This document shows positions 35,798 to 44,551 of a DNA stretch of 64,000 nt, one piece after another. The notes beneath the pieces were generated by a model. It did no database searches and was not told where the DNA came from. It saw only the letters and a program-made list of their open reading frames with translations. The stretch spans positions 1,843,501-1,907,500 of the forward strand of contig NZ_CP021646.1 of NCBI RefSeq assembly GCF_002208135.1. The letters run 5' to 3'. How positions within the stretch are numbered: position 1 is the stretch's first letter; each line of letters starts with the position of its first letter. A program made the translations under genes and the position numbers. Origin of the DNA: Pseudoalteromonas piscicida (GTDB taxonomy: Bacteria; Pseudomonadota; Gammaproteobacteria; Enterobacterales; Alteromonadaceae).

Positions 35798-36769
35798 ATA
35801 GCGACTGCCCGTAATAGACAAATTAGTTTAACCGACACCAAATACTACCACTGTATCTCCCGTTGCGTAAGGCGCACCTTTCTCTGCGGTGAAGATAAAT
35901 TTACCGGAAAATCATACGAACACCGCCGAGATTGGGTTGAAGAAAAGCTCCTGATGCTGGGGTCTGTGTTTTGTATTGATATTTGTGCTTATGCCGTGAT
36001 GAGTAATCACACCCACATTGTTTTATATGTTGATGATAGAAAGGCTAAGCGCCTGTCTGATAAAGCAGTTGTGATACGATGGCACAAGTTGTTCAAAGGT
36101 AATTGGATAAGCCAAAAATTTATTGAAGGTGAAGCACTTAATGAGTCGGAGCAATTGATACTCGATGAGCTGGTTGATAAGTACAGAGAAAGGCTCGCAG
36201 ATATTAGCTGGTTTATGCGAGTACTCAACGAAGACATCGCCCGCAGAGCAAATAAAGAAGATAATTGTACAGGCCGGTTTTGGGAGGGACGATTTAAATC
36301 CCAAGCATTACTGGATGAGGCAGCATTGGTTGCGTGTTTAGCATATGTAGACTTGAACCCCATTAGAGCCAAAATCGCAGCAACGCCTGAAACCTCAGAC
36401 TACACCAGCATCAAAAAACGCATTGACCATACGAAATTAGGTAAACAACCTAAAAGCCTACTACGCTTTGCTGGCAGCCCACGAAAACACATGCCAAAAG
36501 GCCTACCTTTTGAACTTAAATCTTATATTGAATTGGTTGAACTCACAGGTCAGTGTATTCGAGCCGACAAGCGAGGCCATATAAACGAAGCACAACCCAT
36601 ACTCACTCGACTAAATATAGAGCCTGAGAACTGGATAAAACTCACTACGCAATTTTCACGTGTATTCCATGGTGCCGTTGGTCGAGAGCGAACAATAACC
36701 GCTTACTGTGAAACTCTGCAAAAACGACGACGGACAAACCTAACAAACTGCGAGCGCTTGTTAGCTTAG
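35798..36769 (+). pseudogene. REP-associated tyrosine (Y1/HUH) transposase with a lost start codon
   Basis: A 323-codon frame of the large REP-type transposase group of Shewanella/Pseudoalteromonas. It reads ATARNRQISLTDTKYYHCIS, then FLCGEDKFTGKSYEHRR, the HUH-type motif AYAVMSNHTHIVL, WFMRVLNEDIARRANKEDNCTGRFWEGRFKSQ (quoted in part) and YVDLNPIRAKIA. The expected first codon ATG is ATA at 35798, and no ATG, GTG or TTG lies between it and the upstream TGA (35783). The first ATG is internal (35954) and would lose the first strand. It may be silent or start weakly at ATA. Confidence 0.78.
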
Positions 36770-36986
36770 CAAAACTCACATTCTCAATTCTCGAATTTCT
36801 TTCTGTTGTATTAACAGCACGTTGTCGTGCGCGATAACCCAGTTTTACTGTAGCGATACGCTTATACGCCAAAGGTCACCCTATCTAAGAACTCTTTTGT
36901 CCATATTCTTTTAGTGTTTCCGTACTTTTTAATCTCACTTTGCCAGCATAGGTAAAAATAACGGTGGGTGTCTGGTTTAAATGTTC

Positions 36987-37030
36987 ACCTCACTTGTTTT
37001 TACCTCACTTGTTTTTACCCCTTGTTTTTA
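36987..37030. repeat. Short tandem repeat, 15-bp unit
   Basis: Two exact copies of ACCTCACTTGTTTTT followed by a degenerate third (ACCCCTTGTTTTTA), directly before the IS3 remnant. Confidence 0.7.
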
Positions 37031-37119
37031 ACTATGAGTGGTTAGATATTTATAATTATGAGCGACCTCATGATTCACTTGGCGATATGACACCAATTGG
37101 CTATCTTGAGGCTGCATAA
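37030..37119 (+). pseudogene. 3' remnant of an IS3-family transposase (OrfB)
   Basis: Reads WLDIYNYERPHDSLGDMTP, then IGYLEAA and stop. The RPHDSLG motif is the conserved C-terminal end of IS3-family OrfB integrase-type transposases, downstream of the catalytic Glu. Everything upstream is missing, so this is a relic. The end of the IS should lie just beyond 37119. Confidence 0.75.
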
Positions 37120-37417
37120 AATTCTATGAAATAGCTGTACTAAATTGGGTGGAGTTACAAGCATAGATACAAATAATGGTGGGTATCATCAATGATTCAA
37201 TCAATGATTATGAGTTGTATCGACTGATTTAGGCAGCGATGAGATCGCATTAAGAGATTACGGCGTAACGCCCCTATATGTGTTTGCCGTAAACGATTTT
37301 AACGGCTAACCGACATAGCGAAGTGAACAGATTTAAGAATTGCAGATACATATTAGCTGCTTAAAAGCAGCTAAAAAGAACCGTTATGCTTACTTGACCC
37401 GAGAAGGTTCATATGTG

Positions 37418-37804
37418 TTACGCAGCAGCATACGCTTCAATCTCTAATAACCAATTCTCCTCAAAAATATCAGCAATTATTACTGTGAGTGCTGGGTTAT
37501 GACTTCCTAATAACTCTCTTCTAACAGTTCCATTTGTATCTGCGAATTCACGAGATGATAGATATGTAGTCACCTTTACAAGATTCTTTGCTTCCATATC
37601 AGCAGCTTTTAGTTGTTCTAGAATGTTGCACCAAGTTAATCGACATTGTGACTCAAAGTCTCTTGGTACATCTCCATTTTTTCCTACGGGGATCTGCCCA
37701 CTTATAAAAAGGAGTCTATTTGCATTCTCAACTAAAAGAGCCTGACTGTAACCTCCTATTGCTTTTGGCGTGCTATCGGAGTTTATTTTCGTAAGTTTAA
37801 ACAC
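37418..37804 (-). CDS. Rid-family (YjgF/YER057c/UK114) protein, Arg-less
   Basis: 128-residue Rid-family protein: GGYSQALLV, RLLFISGQIPVG, LKAADMEAKNLVKVTTYLS, NPALTVIIADI and LLEIEAYAAA. True RidA enamine/imine deaminases have an arginine in the PAR-S motif; here it is leucine (PALTV), so deaminase activity is doubtful and it is closer to non-RidA subgroups. A GTG at 37804 is chosen because AAGGAGG lies five bases before it; upstream ATGs lack a site. It lies alone among mobile debris and may have arrived horizontally. Confidence 0.82.
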   Translation of the reverse strand: MFKLTKINSDSTPKAIGGYSQALLVENANRLLFISGQIPVGKNGDVPRDFESQCRLTWCNILEQLKAADMEAKNLVKVTTYLSSREFADTNGTVRRELLGSHNPALTVIIADIFEENWLLEIEAYAAA

Positions 37805-38248
37805 TTCTACCTCCTTGAGGCATAACATTTTAGTATTTATGCGACACGCATTTCCTAGCAAGTGTAATCAGTTTAGCTAGTGTTATGTAAGCTTTCCCTA
37901 CATTGCTCAGCGCTTATTATGTATTCATTACACCTAAATTTGGCTTAATAAGCAATTATATTTTTTACGCGTACTGAGGCCGCTAGCCTGAGCAATTAAG
38001 CAGGTTAACTAATTGATTTTAATTAGCTATCGAGCTGCCAACTCGTTCGTTCTACTTTGGTCGTTGTTGCATCTAACTTGAATACGCCAATTAGCCGCAA
38101 GATACCTGCTCGACAATGCTGACAAGGCCAATGCGGTATCAGTATCACGTTTTCTGTCTTTGGTCTCTTTGCTCTGCATGTGCATGACGCCTGCGACCTT
38201 ATCAGCGCTTATTCACTTAATTGTGTCCACTTAATTGAATAAGTCACT
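37805..38248. other. Intergenic DNA upstream of the rid gene
   Basis: Contains a weak small ORF (38027-38185, minus) and the start of the second 205-bp repeat with its hairpin CTTATTCA/TGAATAAG (about 38209-38243), which probably ends transcription of the 38249 gene. Nothing else recognised. Confidence 0.45.
38027..38185 (-). CDS. Possible 52-residue ORF
   Basis: MHMQSKETKDRKR..., then DTALALSALSSRYLAANWR, ending ELAAR. Downstream of the 38249 gene in the same direction. The composition looks protein-like but there is no ribosome site or recognised family. It may be a relic of a longer gene. Confidence 0.25.
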   Translation of the reverse strand: MHMQSKETKDRKRDTDTALALSALSSRYLAANWRIQVRCNNDQSRTNELAAR

Positions 38249-38408
38249 TTACTCACTTGGATGATAATGGCGAATACCATTGTCATCCACCATGACGTAA
38301 CAGCTATCGTGGTTTTGAAACGCTTTGTAAAACACCTCGTCATATAGCAGCTTTTCACTTTTCGTTTCACCACCAACTCCTTGATAACTGACCAACATGT
38401 GACATTCG
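38204..38408. repeat. 205-bp direct repeat, copy 2
   Basis: Partner of 35497-35701, with one mismatch. Here it is part of an intact gene (38249-38506), so this is the original and the other is the truncated copy. The near identity implies a recent event. Confidence 0.9.
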
Positions 38409-38506
38409 TGACAAATAAGCGGATTCACCAAGCGCTTGTCAGCAGCTTTGACTACTGCGGTTACTTCATACACTTTACCGTGCTCTTTATTTTTGAACCA
38501 AGTCAT
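38249..38506 (-). CDS. Small CxxC hypothetical protein
   Basis: 85-residue soluble protein with a CxxC pair (LICHECHMLV, residues 32-35) that may bind zinc, and a histidine-rich end (GIRHYHPSE). No family recognised. The start overlaps the 3' end of the OCD-family gene by 20 bases, so it is probably translated with it. A second, truncated copy lies at 35542. Function unknown. Confidence 0.65.
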   Translation of the reverse strand: MTWFKNKEHGKVYEVTAVVKAADKRLVNPLICHECHMLVSYQGVGGETKSEKLLYDEVFYKAFQNHDSCYVMVDDNGIRHYHPSE

Positions 38507-39437
38507 ACACTAATTTCGCTCCAATTAAATCACTCAGTGCTGTTCCTACAGACTTAAACAAAGTAATTTCGTTCTCGTTACTTCGACCTAGGTTATTTTT
38601 AGTCATTTCGCTAAGCTCTGCAACCACCTTATCGGGGCTAAATTTACCTTCACTGATTGGTAACAACAATTCGCCCGCCTCGTTCAATACATTGGCGCGA
38701 CTATCTACAAAAACGCGACTCTTAGTTACCGTTGTGGTATCAATTTCTCGACAATCTTTATGGTGATTGCCAATGCAGTCTATATGCGTGCCATCGCTCA
38801 GCCACTCTCCATTGAACAAAGGCGTATGACTGCCTGTTGCACAGCTGATCACGTCTGCCGAAGCAATAACAGACGCTGTTGCCTCCTGATACAGTGAAAA
38901 TTCCATTCCCGGATGCTGCGAGGACAATAGCTCCAGCAACAGACGTCCTTTTTCAGTATTGCGTGCAATTATTGAAATTTTTCTATAACTCCTAACACTT
39001 AAATGCGCATTAATCATGTAACTGGCTAAATTGCCTGAACCGAAGAAAACCAAATGTTTGGCATGCTTAGGTGCTAAATACTCCGCGGCTAATGCTGACA
39101 CAGCAGAGGTTCTCCACAACGTTACTTCGGTGCCGTCCACAAGCGCGAGCGGCTCACCGAACTGCCTAGAAAACAGCATGATTTTCGAGTAAAGGGAGGC
39201 TTTATCGTACTGGTTGTTATCTGGGAAATAAGTAAACGCCTTTACGCCAATCACATCGGCATTCCAAGCTGGTAAAACAGCAAAAGCATCATGATTGATG
39301 TGACTATTATCTAGCTCAAAGACTTGCCGTGTTGGTGTACCTGCTGGTTGCGCAAACCCCTGTTTAAGCGCCTGAATTAAGCTTGGGTAGTTGAGACTAT
39401 CCGCGACCTCTTGGCGAGTAATAATTTGCATCATCAT
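38487..39437 (-). CDS. Ornithine cyclodeaminase/mu-crystallin family protein
   Basis: 316-residue NAD(P)-binding protein. The Rossmann motif is VFFGSGNLASYMINA; upstream LVDGTEVTLWRTSAVSALAAEYLA and downstream VISCATGSHTPLF are family signatures. Members include ornithine cyclodeaminase, ketimine reductase and delta1-pyrroline-2-carboxylate reductase; the sequence does not decide. Three consecutive ATGs follow AAGGA. Placement four bases after an Xaa-Pro peptidase suggests a role in proline or hydroxyproline metabolism, for instance pyrroline-2-carboxylate reduction. Confidence 0.82.
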   Translation of the reverse strand: MMMQIITRQEVADSLNYPSLIQALKQGFAQPAGTPTRQVFELDNSHINHDAFAVLPAWNADVIGVKAFTYFPDNNQYDKASLYSKIMLFSRQFGEPLALVDGTEVTLWRTSAVSALAAEYLAPKHAKHLVFFGSGNLASYMINAHLSVRSYRKISIIARNTEKGRLLLELLSSQHPGMEFSLYQEATASVIASADVISCATGSHTPLFNGEWLSDGTHIDCIGNHHKDCREIDTTTVTKSRVFVDSRANVLNEAGELLLPISEGKFSPDKVVAELSEMTKNNLGRSNENEITLFKSVGTALSDLIGAKLVYDLVQK

Positions 39438-39440
39438 TCC

Positions 39441-40529
39441 TTAGTTTGTTAGCTGAAATACTTGTGGCGCGTGGGTTAAGCATTCAAAACCATTTTCAGT
39501 CACCAGTACATCTTCTTCCAAGCGCACACCACCATAATTTGGAATGTAAATACCAGGCTCTATGGTAATGATATTGCCGGCTTCTAATTGGTGATCGACC
39601 CCAGGTTTAATAAACGGCTGCTCGTGTAGAAATAGCCCCACACCGTGACCAAGTCCCTCGCCTGCGTATTGTGAAAAATCACTATGACTTAACACATCGT
39701 GTGATGCGTTATTTAAATCTATGCAGTTAACGCCTGCTTTTATTAGCGCCAACGCAGCTCGTTGCGCATGTTGAACCGTGTCATAAATGGCTTGTTGTTG
39801 CTTCGTCGGCTCCCCTAACACGTAACTTCGCGTCATATCAGAGCGATAGCCGCTTATCACCGCACCAAAGTCGATAAGTACCAAATCGCCTAGGTTAAGT
39901 TTTGTCTGTCCTGGGTTTCCGTGCGGTAAGGAAGAACGAGCACCAAATAATAGGATTGTGTCAAAAGAGAGACCTTCGGAGCCTAGCTTTTGCATCTGAT
40001 ACTCAAGCTCAATTGCCGCTTCTCGCTCAGTGATCCCTACTTTTAACAAAGGCAGTGTATGGGCAAGCGCCGAGTCAGCTATCTCGGCGGCACGTTTGAT
40101 ACAGTTAATTTCATCACTACCTTTAACTTGTCTTAGTGATTCCACCCACAGCGGCGCGGCAACAAGCGTGGTATTTTTTGCACTGATGTTTAATGAGACA
40201 TAATCTGCGTGACTGATTTGATGCGCTTCAAATGCAAGCTGTCGCGGCCCATCCAATAATCTAAAAATACAATCAGGTAACGTTTCTTTATCACGATTTC
40301 TTAAAATGACTTCGACTCCCACCGCTTCATTGCTAGCACGCTCAAAGTAACGATAATCGGTAATGAGTCGGTGTCGCCCATTTGAAGACATCAACAATGT
40401 TGCTGCATGACCGGTGAAGCCAGTTAAATATACAATATTCTCGTAGCCATAAATAATGATAGCGTCGCTTTGATGTTGTTGTAATTTATTGACTAAGCGT
40501 TGCTGTCTGGCTGCGTAATCTATATTCAT
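39441..40529 (-). CDS. Xaa-Pro aminopeptidase/dipeptidase (M24B)
   Basis: 362-residue creatinase-fold metallopeptidase. The five M24 metal ligands are present: Asp in LIDFGAV, Asp in YRSDMTRSY, His in GLGHGVGLFLHEQP, Glu in TIEPGIYI and Glu in GGVRLEEDV. No signal peptide, so it acts in the cytosol on proline-containing peptides. Operon with the OCD-family gene (three bases between). The TonB receptor upstream is cut off by a strong terminator (40617), so the peptidase has its own promoter or depends on read-through. Confidence 0.9.
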   Translation of the reverse strand: MNIDYAARQQRLVNKLQQHQSDAIIIYGYENIVYLTGFTGHAATLLMSSNGRHRLITDYRYFERASNEAVGVEVILRNRDKETLPDCIFRLLDGPRQLAFEAHQISHADYVSLNISAKNTTLVAAPLWVESLRQVKGSDEINCIKRAAEIADSALAHTLPLLKVGITEREAAIELEYQMQKLGSEGLSFDTILLFGARSSLPHGNPGQTKLNLGDLVLIDFGAVISGYRSDMTRSYVLGEPTKQQQAIYDTVQHAQRAALALIKAGVNCIDLNNASHDVLSHSDFSQYAGEGLGHGVGLFLHEQPFIKPGVDHQLEAGNIITIEPGIYIPNYGGVRLEEDVLVTENGFECLTHAPQVFQLTN

Positions 40530-40616
40530 GGTAATAAGAACTCTCTTTGCATCGCACTATTTTGGTTTAAGTTAAACGGATCCTGAGAACTAAATACAGC
40601 TCCTTGCGATGCTTTT

Positions 40617-40659
40617 TGAAAATAAGCCAAGAACTAGGTGCATAACACCTAGTCTTGGC
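40617..40659 (-). terminator. Terminator of the TonB receptor gene
   Basis: On the minus strand GCCAAGACTAGGTG pairs with CACCTAGTTCTTGGC (one bulged base) around a 5-base loop and runs into TTATTTT. One of the strongest hairpins in the window. Confidence 0.85.
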
Positions 40660-40673
40660 TGTCTCCAGGGAAA

Positions 40674-43657
40674 TTAAAACGTAAACCTTGCAACTAATGA
40701 CGCGTAACGCTCAGTTTGTCGTAACGTTGTAATGCCATAGTCAGGATTAACGATTAAGCCATTTTCACCATCTAAAGAACGCTGTTCATTGATCCCAAGC
40801 GCTTTATCACTGTTTAGTAGATTATAAACGGTGCCCTTGAGTAACAAATCATGTCCCATGATGTCGGTAGAGTAACTGAGTGATAAGTCTACCGTGGTTG
40901 CCCAAGGAAGATTACCTACACTACCACGAGGGGTTGGGTTACCATTTTCATCGTAATGCGAAACATGGCCGTAATATTTACTCACGCAAGCATCCCAAGG
41001 GTTACCAGGCGCACAGCTATCTACACCGACAGGGTGTTTTGAGAAATAGTTAGTCGGGCGACCTGATGACGTTCTTGCAACCAGCCCCAGAGTTAACTCA
41101 TCTGTGATATCGTAAGAACCTGATACTTTTATTGAATGGCGATGGTCGTTCGGCAAATTACCATACCCGTGATCCATCAGATCCGCGTAATCATAGGAAG
41201 TTGTCCAACCTGGATCGGCCTGATCGTTATCGGTTTTCACTAAACCTTCTGTATTACCATAGCTATGTGACCAAGTATAAGAAGAATTAATCCGTAACTT
41301 GTCGGTAATATTTCCTTCTAAGGTAAATTCAAGTGCCAGATATTTACGCACTGCTTGTTGCAGGGCAAGCTCTTCTGCACTGAGCGTCACTTCATCGACT
41401 TGACCATCGCCATCAAAGTCATAACTCATGGTGATCGCTTCACCCGGGTTATTTAGCACATAGTAAGAACCCTGACCGACATTGTCTTGGATACCGAGTT
41501 CAGCCAATTTCTTCGCAAGTACGGGGCCTACATCCGTATCTTCGACACTGCGTCCGAGATCTCGATAAATCGCCCTAACCCCAAATGCCATATCGTCAAA
41601 AACTGTGGTCTGGTATCCCAAAGTCAATTCATCAGAATACATCGGCTTAAGGGTTGATGAGGCAATCAAACCGGGCTCTGTAATTCCGCGTTGGCGCCAG
41701 CGTCTATCTCGAAGCATGTCCCCTCGACTTGGCGAGCCATCACTTAATAAAACAGGATAACCATCACTGTCTACTTGCTCTAGGTCGAAATACTCAAACC
41801 ACTCTACTGAAGCCGAGCCTTGAGTGACATTCATGTTAGCAGACACAGGTTGAAAGTATCGCCCGTAAGTAAAGAAAACTTTGGATTCGCCATCACCATT
41901 TAGGTCATAAATCGCTTGAAATCTAGGCGCAAGTTGGTTATCCATATCAACAAATGCTCTGCCGTCGGTGACGGTATTTTCAAACTGACTATAACGCAGG
42001 CCCAGATTTAACACGAGTTGGTCGGTGACTTGCCAAGAATCATTCACGTAGAAAGCAAGCGAGTTAACCTCAGAGTCAACCGTCCTAGTCCTCACTCGGC
42101 GTTCAATATAATCTTGACCTAGCGCAGCACCGGAAATACTCCCTTCACCAGCGGTTTTAATTGTCCACCAACCTTCAGCATCACCAAGACCATTTTGACC
42201 TTCAAAATAATCTACTGTCACTTTGGTATAATCGACACCAAACAAAATGGCGTGGTAGTCCAAATCGATATTAAAATCTATTCTCGCTTGGTCACGGATA
42301 AATTCTTGCTCAGAAACACCGCTTGCCGTGTGGCTTGATAACGTTACCGTTCCTTCTCTTTCATCCCAAACACCAGGCATAGTTGAAGCAACGATATTTT
42401 CTACATTTTCTGTGACTCGACCCACGACCGCAGACACAGAAAAGAAGTCTGAAAAGTACCCATTATAGTTGATGCTGTAAACCTTACCGCCATCTTCACC
42501 TGGAGCCGCGACACCTTGTTTATCGCCAATCGCATCGCTTTCCCAATCATAAGCATAGGTTTGTCTCGTCCATTCTCTTTTGTTATTCATGGCTGAAAAG
42601 CCGATTGAGTGATCTTCATTGATGAACCAATCTAGTTTTGCAAACCAGCGGTCTTCATCTCTGCTTCTGTCATTGAAGGTCGTTTGCCCAGCCCAACGAT
42701 TAACCTCCCGTCGAGGCGCATACAGGCCATAGTAAAATAAGCTGTCTTCAATGAGTGCACCACTCGCCCAGATCTGCAGTTCTTTGAACGAGTCATAATC
42801 TTGCTCGGTATTTATGTTGATGGTGCCATTATCTAAATAATTAGAGTCGTGATAACTATGGCTTGATGAAGGATCGACCCTCACTTCTGCGCCGAGGTTA
42901 AACTCGTTATCACCAGATTTAGAAATTGCATTAACGATCCCCCTAGTGCACCACCAAATTCAGGGCTAATTCCCCCCGTTTTGATTTGGGTTTGCGAAAT
43001 GGCTTCCCAAGGTAAGCGAATTGAACCTAAACCCGTTTGAATACTCGTGACATTTAGGCCATTAAAGTAATAGCCATTTTCTGCTGACGAAGAACCGCCA
43101 AAGCTTGATGCACCACGAAATGAACTACCACCAGGTTCAGCGGTACCCGGTGCGAGTAACGCGATACTTTCAAAGCCGGTGTTTACTGGCATAACTTTAA
43201 GCTCTGCGTCTGTAAAGGTTACGCCAGCCGTTGACGAGGCCATATCAACACGTCGGATAGCCGTACCAGTTACCGCTATCCGCTCTATATCCTGTCCTTG
43301 TTGTAATAGTTGAGCGTCTAAGATCAGCGCCTGTCCAATATTAAGCTCAACATCCTCTTCAATAACGTTTTCAAATCCTGCTTTATTAATTGACACGCTG
43401 TAACGACCAACAGGCAAATTACGTAAAATGTATTCGCCCTTGCCATTAGTTTGTACAGCAAACTTCAGCCCCTTAGTTTTATGTGTAAAGGTCAATTGAG
43501 CCTGCGATAACTCAAGACCTTGACTATTAACGATGCTCCCTTTCACAGTGCTATTGCCATCTGCAGCAAATGCTGTAGTAGTCCCCAATGCTAGAGCAAG
43601 TGCTGATGCTGTGAGTGATTTACACAGTGTTTGCGCTGTTTTTTTGTTATTACGCAT
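40674..43657 (-). CDS. TonB-dependent receptor with N-terminal carboxypeptidase-like domain, frameshifted
   Basis: 994 residues when joined. A signal peptide (SALALALGTTTAFA) is followed by a CarboxypepD_reg-like domain (TVKGSIVNSQGLELSQAQL...GEYILRNLPVGRYSV), a plug (IERIAVTGTAIRR...IKTGGISPEFGGALGG) and a large beta-barrel ending YASLVARFTF. This Oar-like plan is common for receptors of peptides and other large substrates. The frame breaks at five C on the + strand (about 42938-42942); one more gives GGIVNAISKSGDNEF, the normal plug end. The start at 43657 has AAGGA. The neighbours suggest import of proline-rich peptides. Confidence 0.9.
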
Positions 43658-43725
43658 ATTATTGTCCTTTTGTTCCCATTGATTTGAGTGTTTTTTTGGT
43701 AACGAACAAACAATACACAATAGAT

Positions 43726-43741
43726 ATATTGTATACAATAT
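43726..43741. promoter_or_regulatory. GntR-type operator candidate upstream of the TonB receptor
   Basis: ATATTGTATACAATAT is a perfect 16-bp palindrome 69 bases before the receptor start. The core TTGTATACAA resembles operators of FadR-type GntR regulators. No GntR gene is in the window, so the factor would be encoded elsewhere. Confidence 0.5.
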
Positions 43742-43983
43742 TATTTATGCAATAATTACATAAATAGATAGTAATATTATGATTTATATAAAGATTATTT
43801 ATTATTTTTTTATTTCAGCCCGTTTTCGATACCACTTGTACTCAATACGAATGGTTTGAAAAGTAGGTAGGGCCTAATCTAACCCAATGAATTATTAGAT
43901 ATATTTCTCATATGAACTTATCTGATTAGCACCTAAGCCAGTACAATTGGATCCACTTCAACTCGGCTGCTAGCCAGAGCGTT
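43742..43983. other. AT-rich upstream region of the TonB receptor
   Basis: No gene seen. The A/T-rich stretch 43735-43815 probably holds the receptor promoter; the rest separates it from the ygjV-like gene. Confidence 0.4.
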
Positions 43984-44493
43984 TTACTCAGCCTTCAACT
44001 TACTCGTTTTACGTTTCATATAAATTCGCCCTAGCCCAATCAAATTACTCACCAAAAAAGTACTTTCTAGCACAATCGCCATGGGTGAGTCGACATAGCA
44101 ATTATGTATCAGCCAGCACACCGTACCTAACATCATCACACACCGAAATGCCACCTGCTCGCGAATAAATGCCCCTAATGTCAATAAAATACTACCAAAC
44201 ACAGCGTAAAGTTCATAATTTGCATTTAAGTGTACTAAAGGTGGCACTGTATTGAGTAGTAGAAACCCGATAAGTAAGCGCTTTGACTGCGATTTGATAA
44301 ACACGAGATACCTGAAGCTCGCAACCGCCATAAGCAAAGCACCAGCCATTGCATCAAGTAGATAGAAGTGAATTGCAGTGAGTGCAGTAGACAGGCTTAG
44401 TGCCAGTAACACCTGCTGCCGTTTCATAAATTGAAATGAGGCAAGATCGAGTAAAACAGCAACGGTAACCAAAACTTGAGATAATAAAAACAT
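43984..44493 (-). CDS. YgjV-family inner-membrane protein
   Basis: 169-residue protein with about six hydrophobic segments; family features are the basic cytosolic turn FRYLVFIKSQSKRLL and the last segment LESTFLVSNLIGLGRIYMKRK. Resembles the Imp-YgjV family of unknown function. It follows the propeller kinase by 58 bases in the same direction and may share its transcript. Confidence 0.75.
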   Translation of the reverse strand: MFLLSQVLVTVAVLLDLASFQFMKRQQVLLALSLSTALTAIHFYLLDAMAGALLMAVASFRYLVFIKSQSKRLLIGFLLLNTVPPLVHLNANYELYAVFGSILLTLGAFIREQVAFRCVMMLGTVCWLIHNCYVDSPMAIVLESTFLVSNLIGLGRIYMKRKTSKLKAE

Positions 44494-44551
44494 GACAAAC
44501 TCCTAAAAGAAGCATTGTCATAGACAGTTAGCTAACTGTAATTCACCTAAG

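Larger units (their letters stand above)
36770..37417. other. Debris region between transposase remnant and rid gene
   Basis: No intact gene. It contains a short tandem repeat (36987-37030), the last 29 codons of an IS3-type transposase (37030-37119), and a hairpin TTAGCTGCTT/AAGCAGCTAA at 37353-37374. GGGGCGTTA on the minus strand near 37273 resembles an attC end, but no matching arm could be found. Confidence 0.5.

Noticed and set aside
36987..37030. CRISPR-like array
   Set aside because: Only two and a half 15-bp units without spacers; a simple tandem repeat.
37353..37374. Hairpin TTAGCTGCTT/AAGCAGCTAA as the rid terminator
   Set aside because: The T tract precedes rather than follows the stem on the minus strand, so it does not look like an intrinsic terminator in that direction.
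37262..37417. A second attC behind the rid gene (GGGGCGTTA on the minus strand, TAAC near the stop)
   Set aside because: Terminal bases fit but no complementary inner arms could be aligned, and the unit would be long and unstructured.
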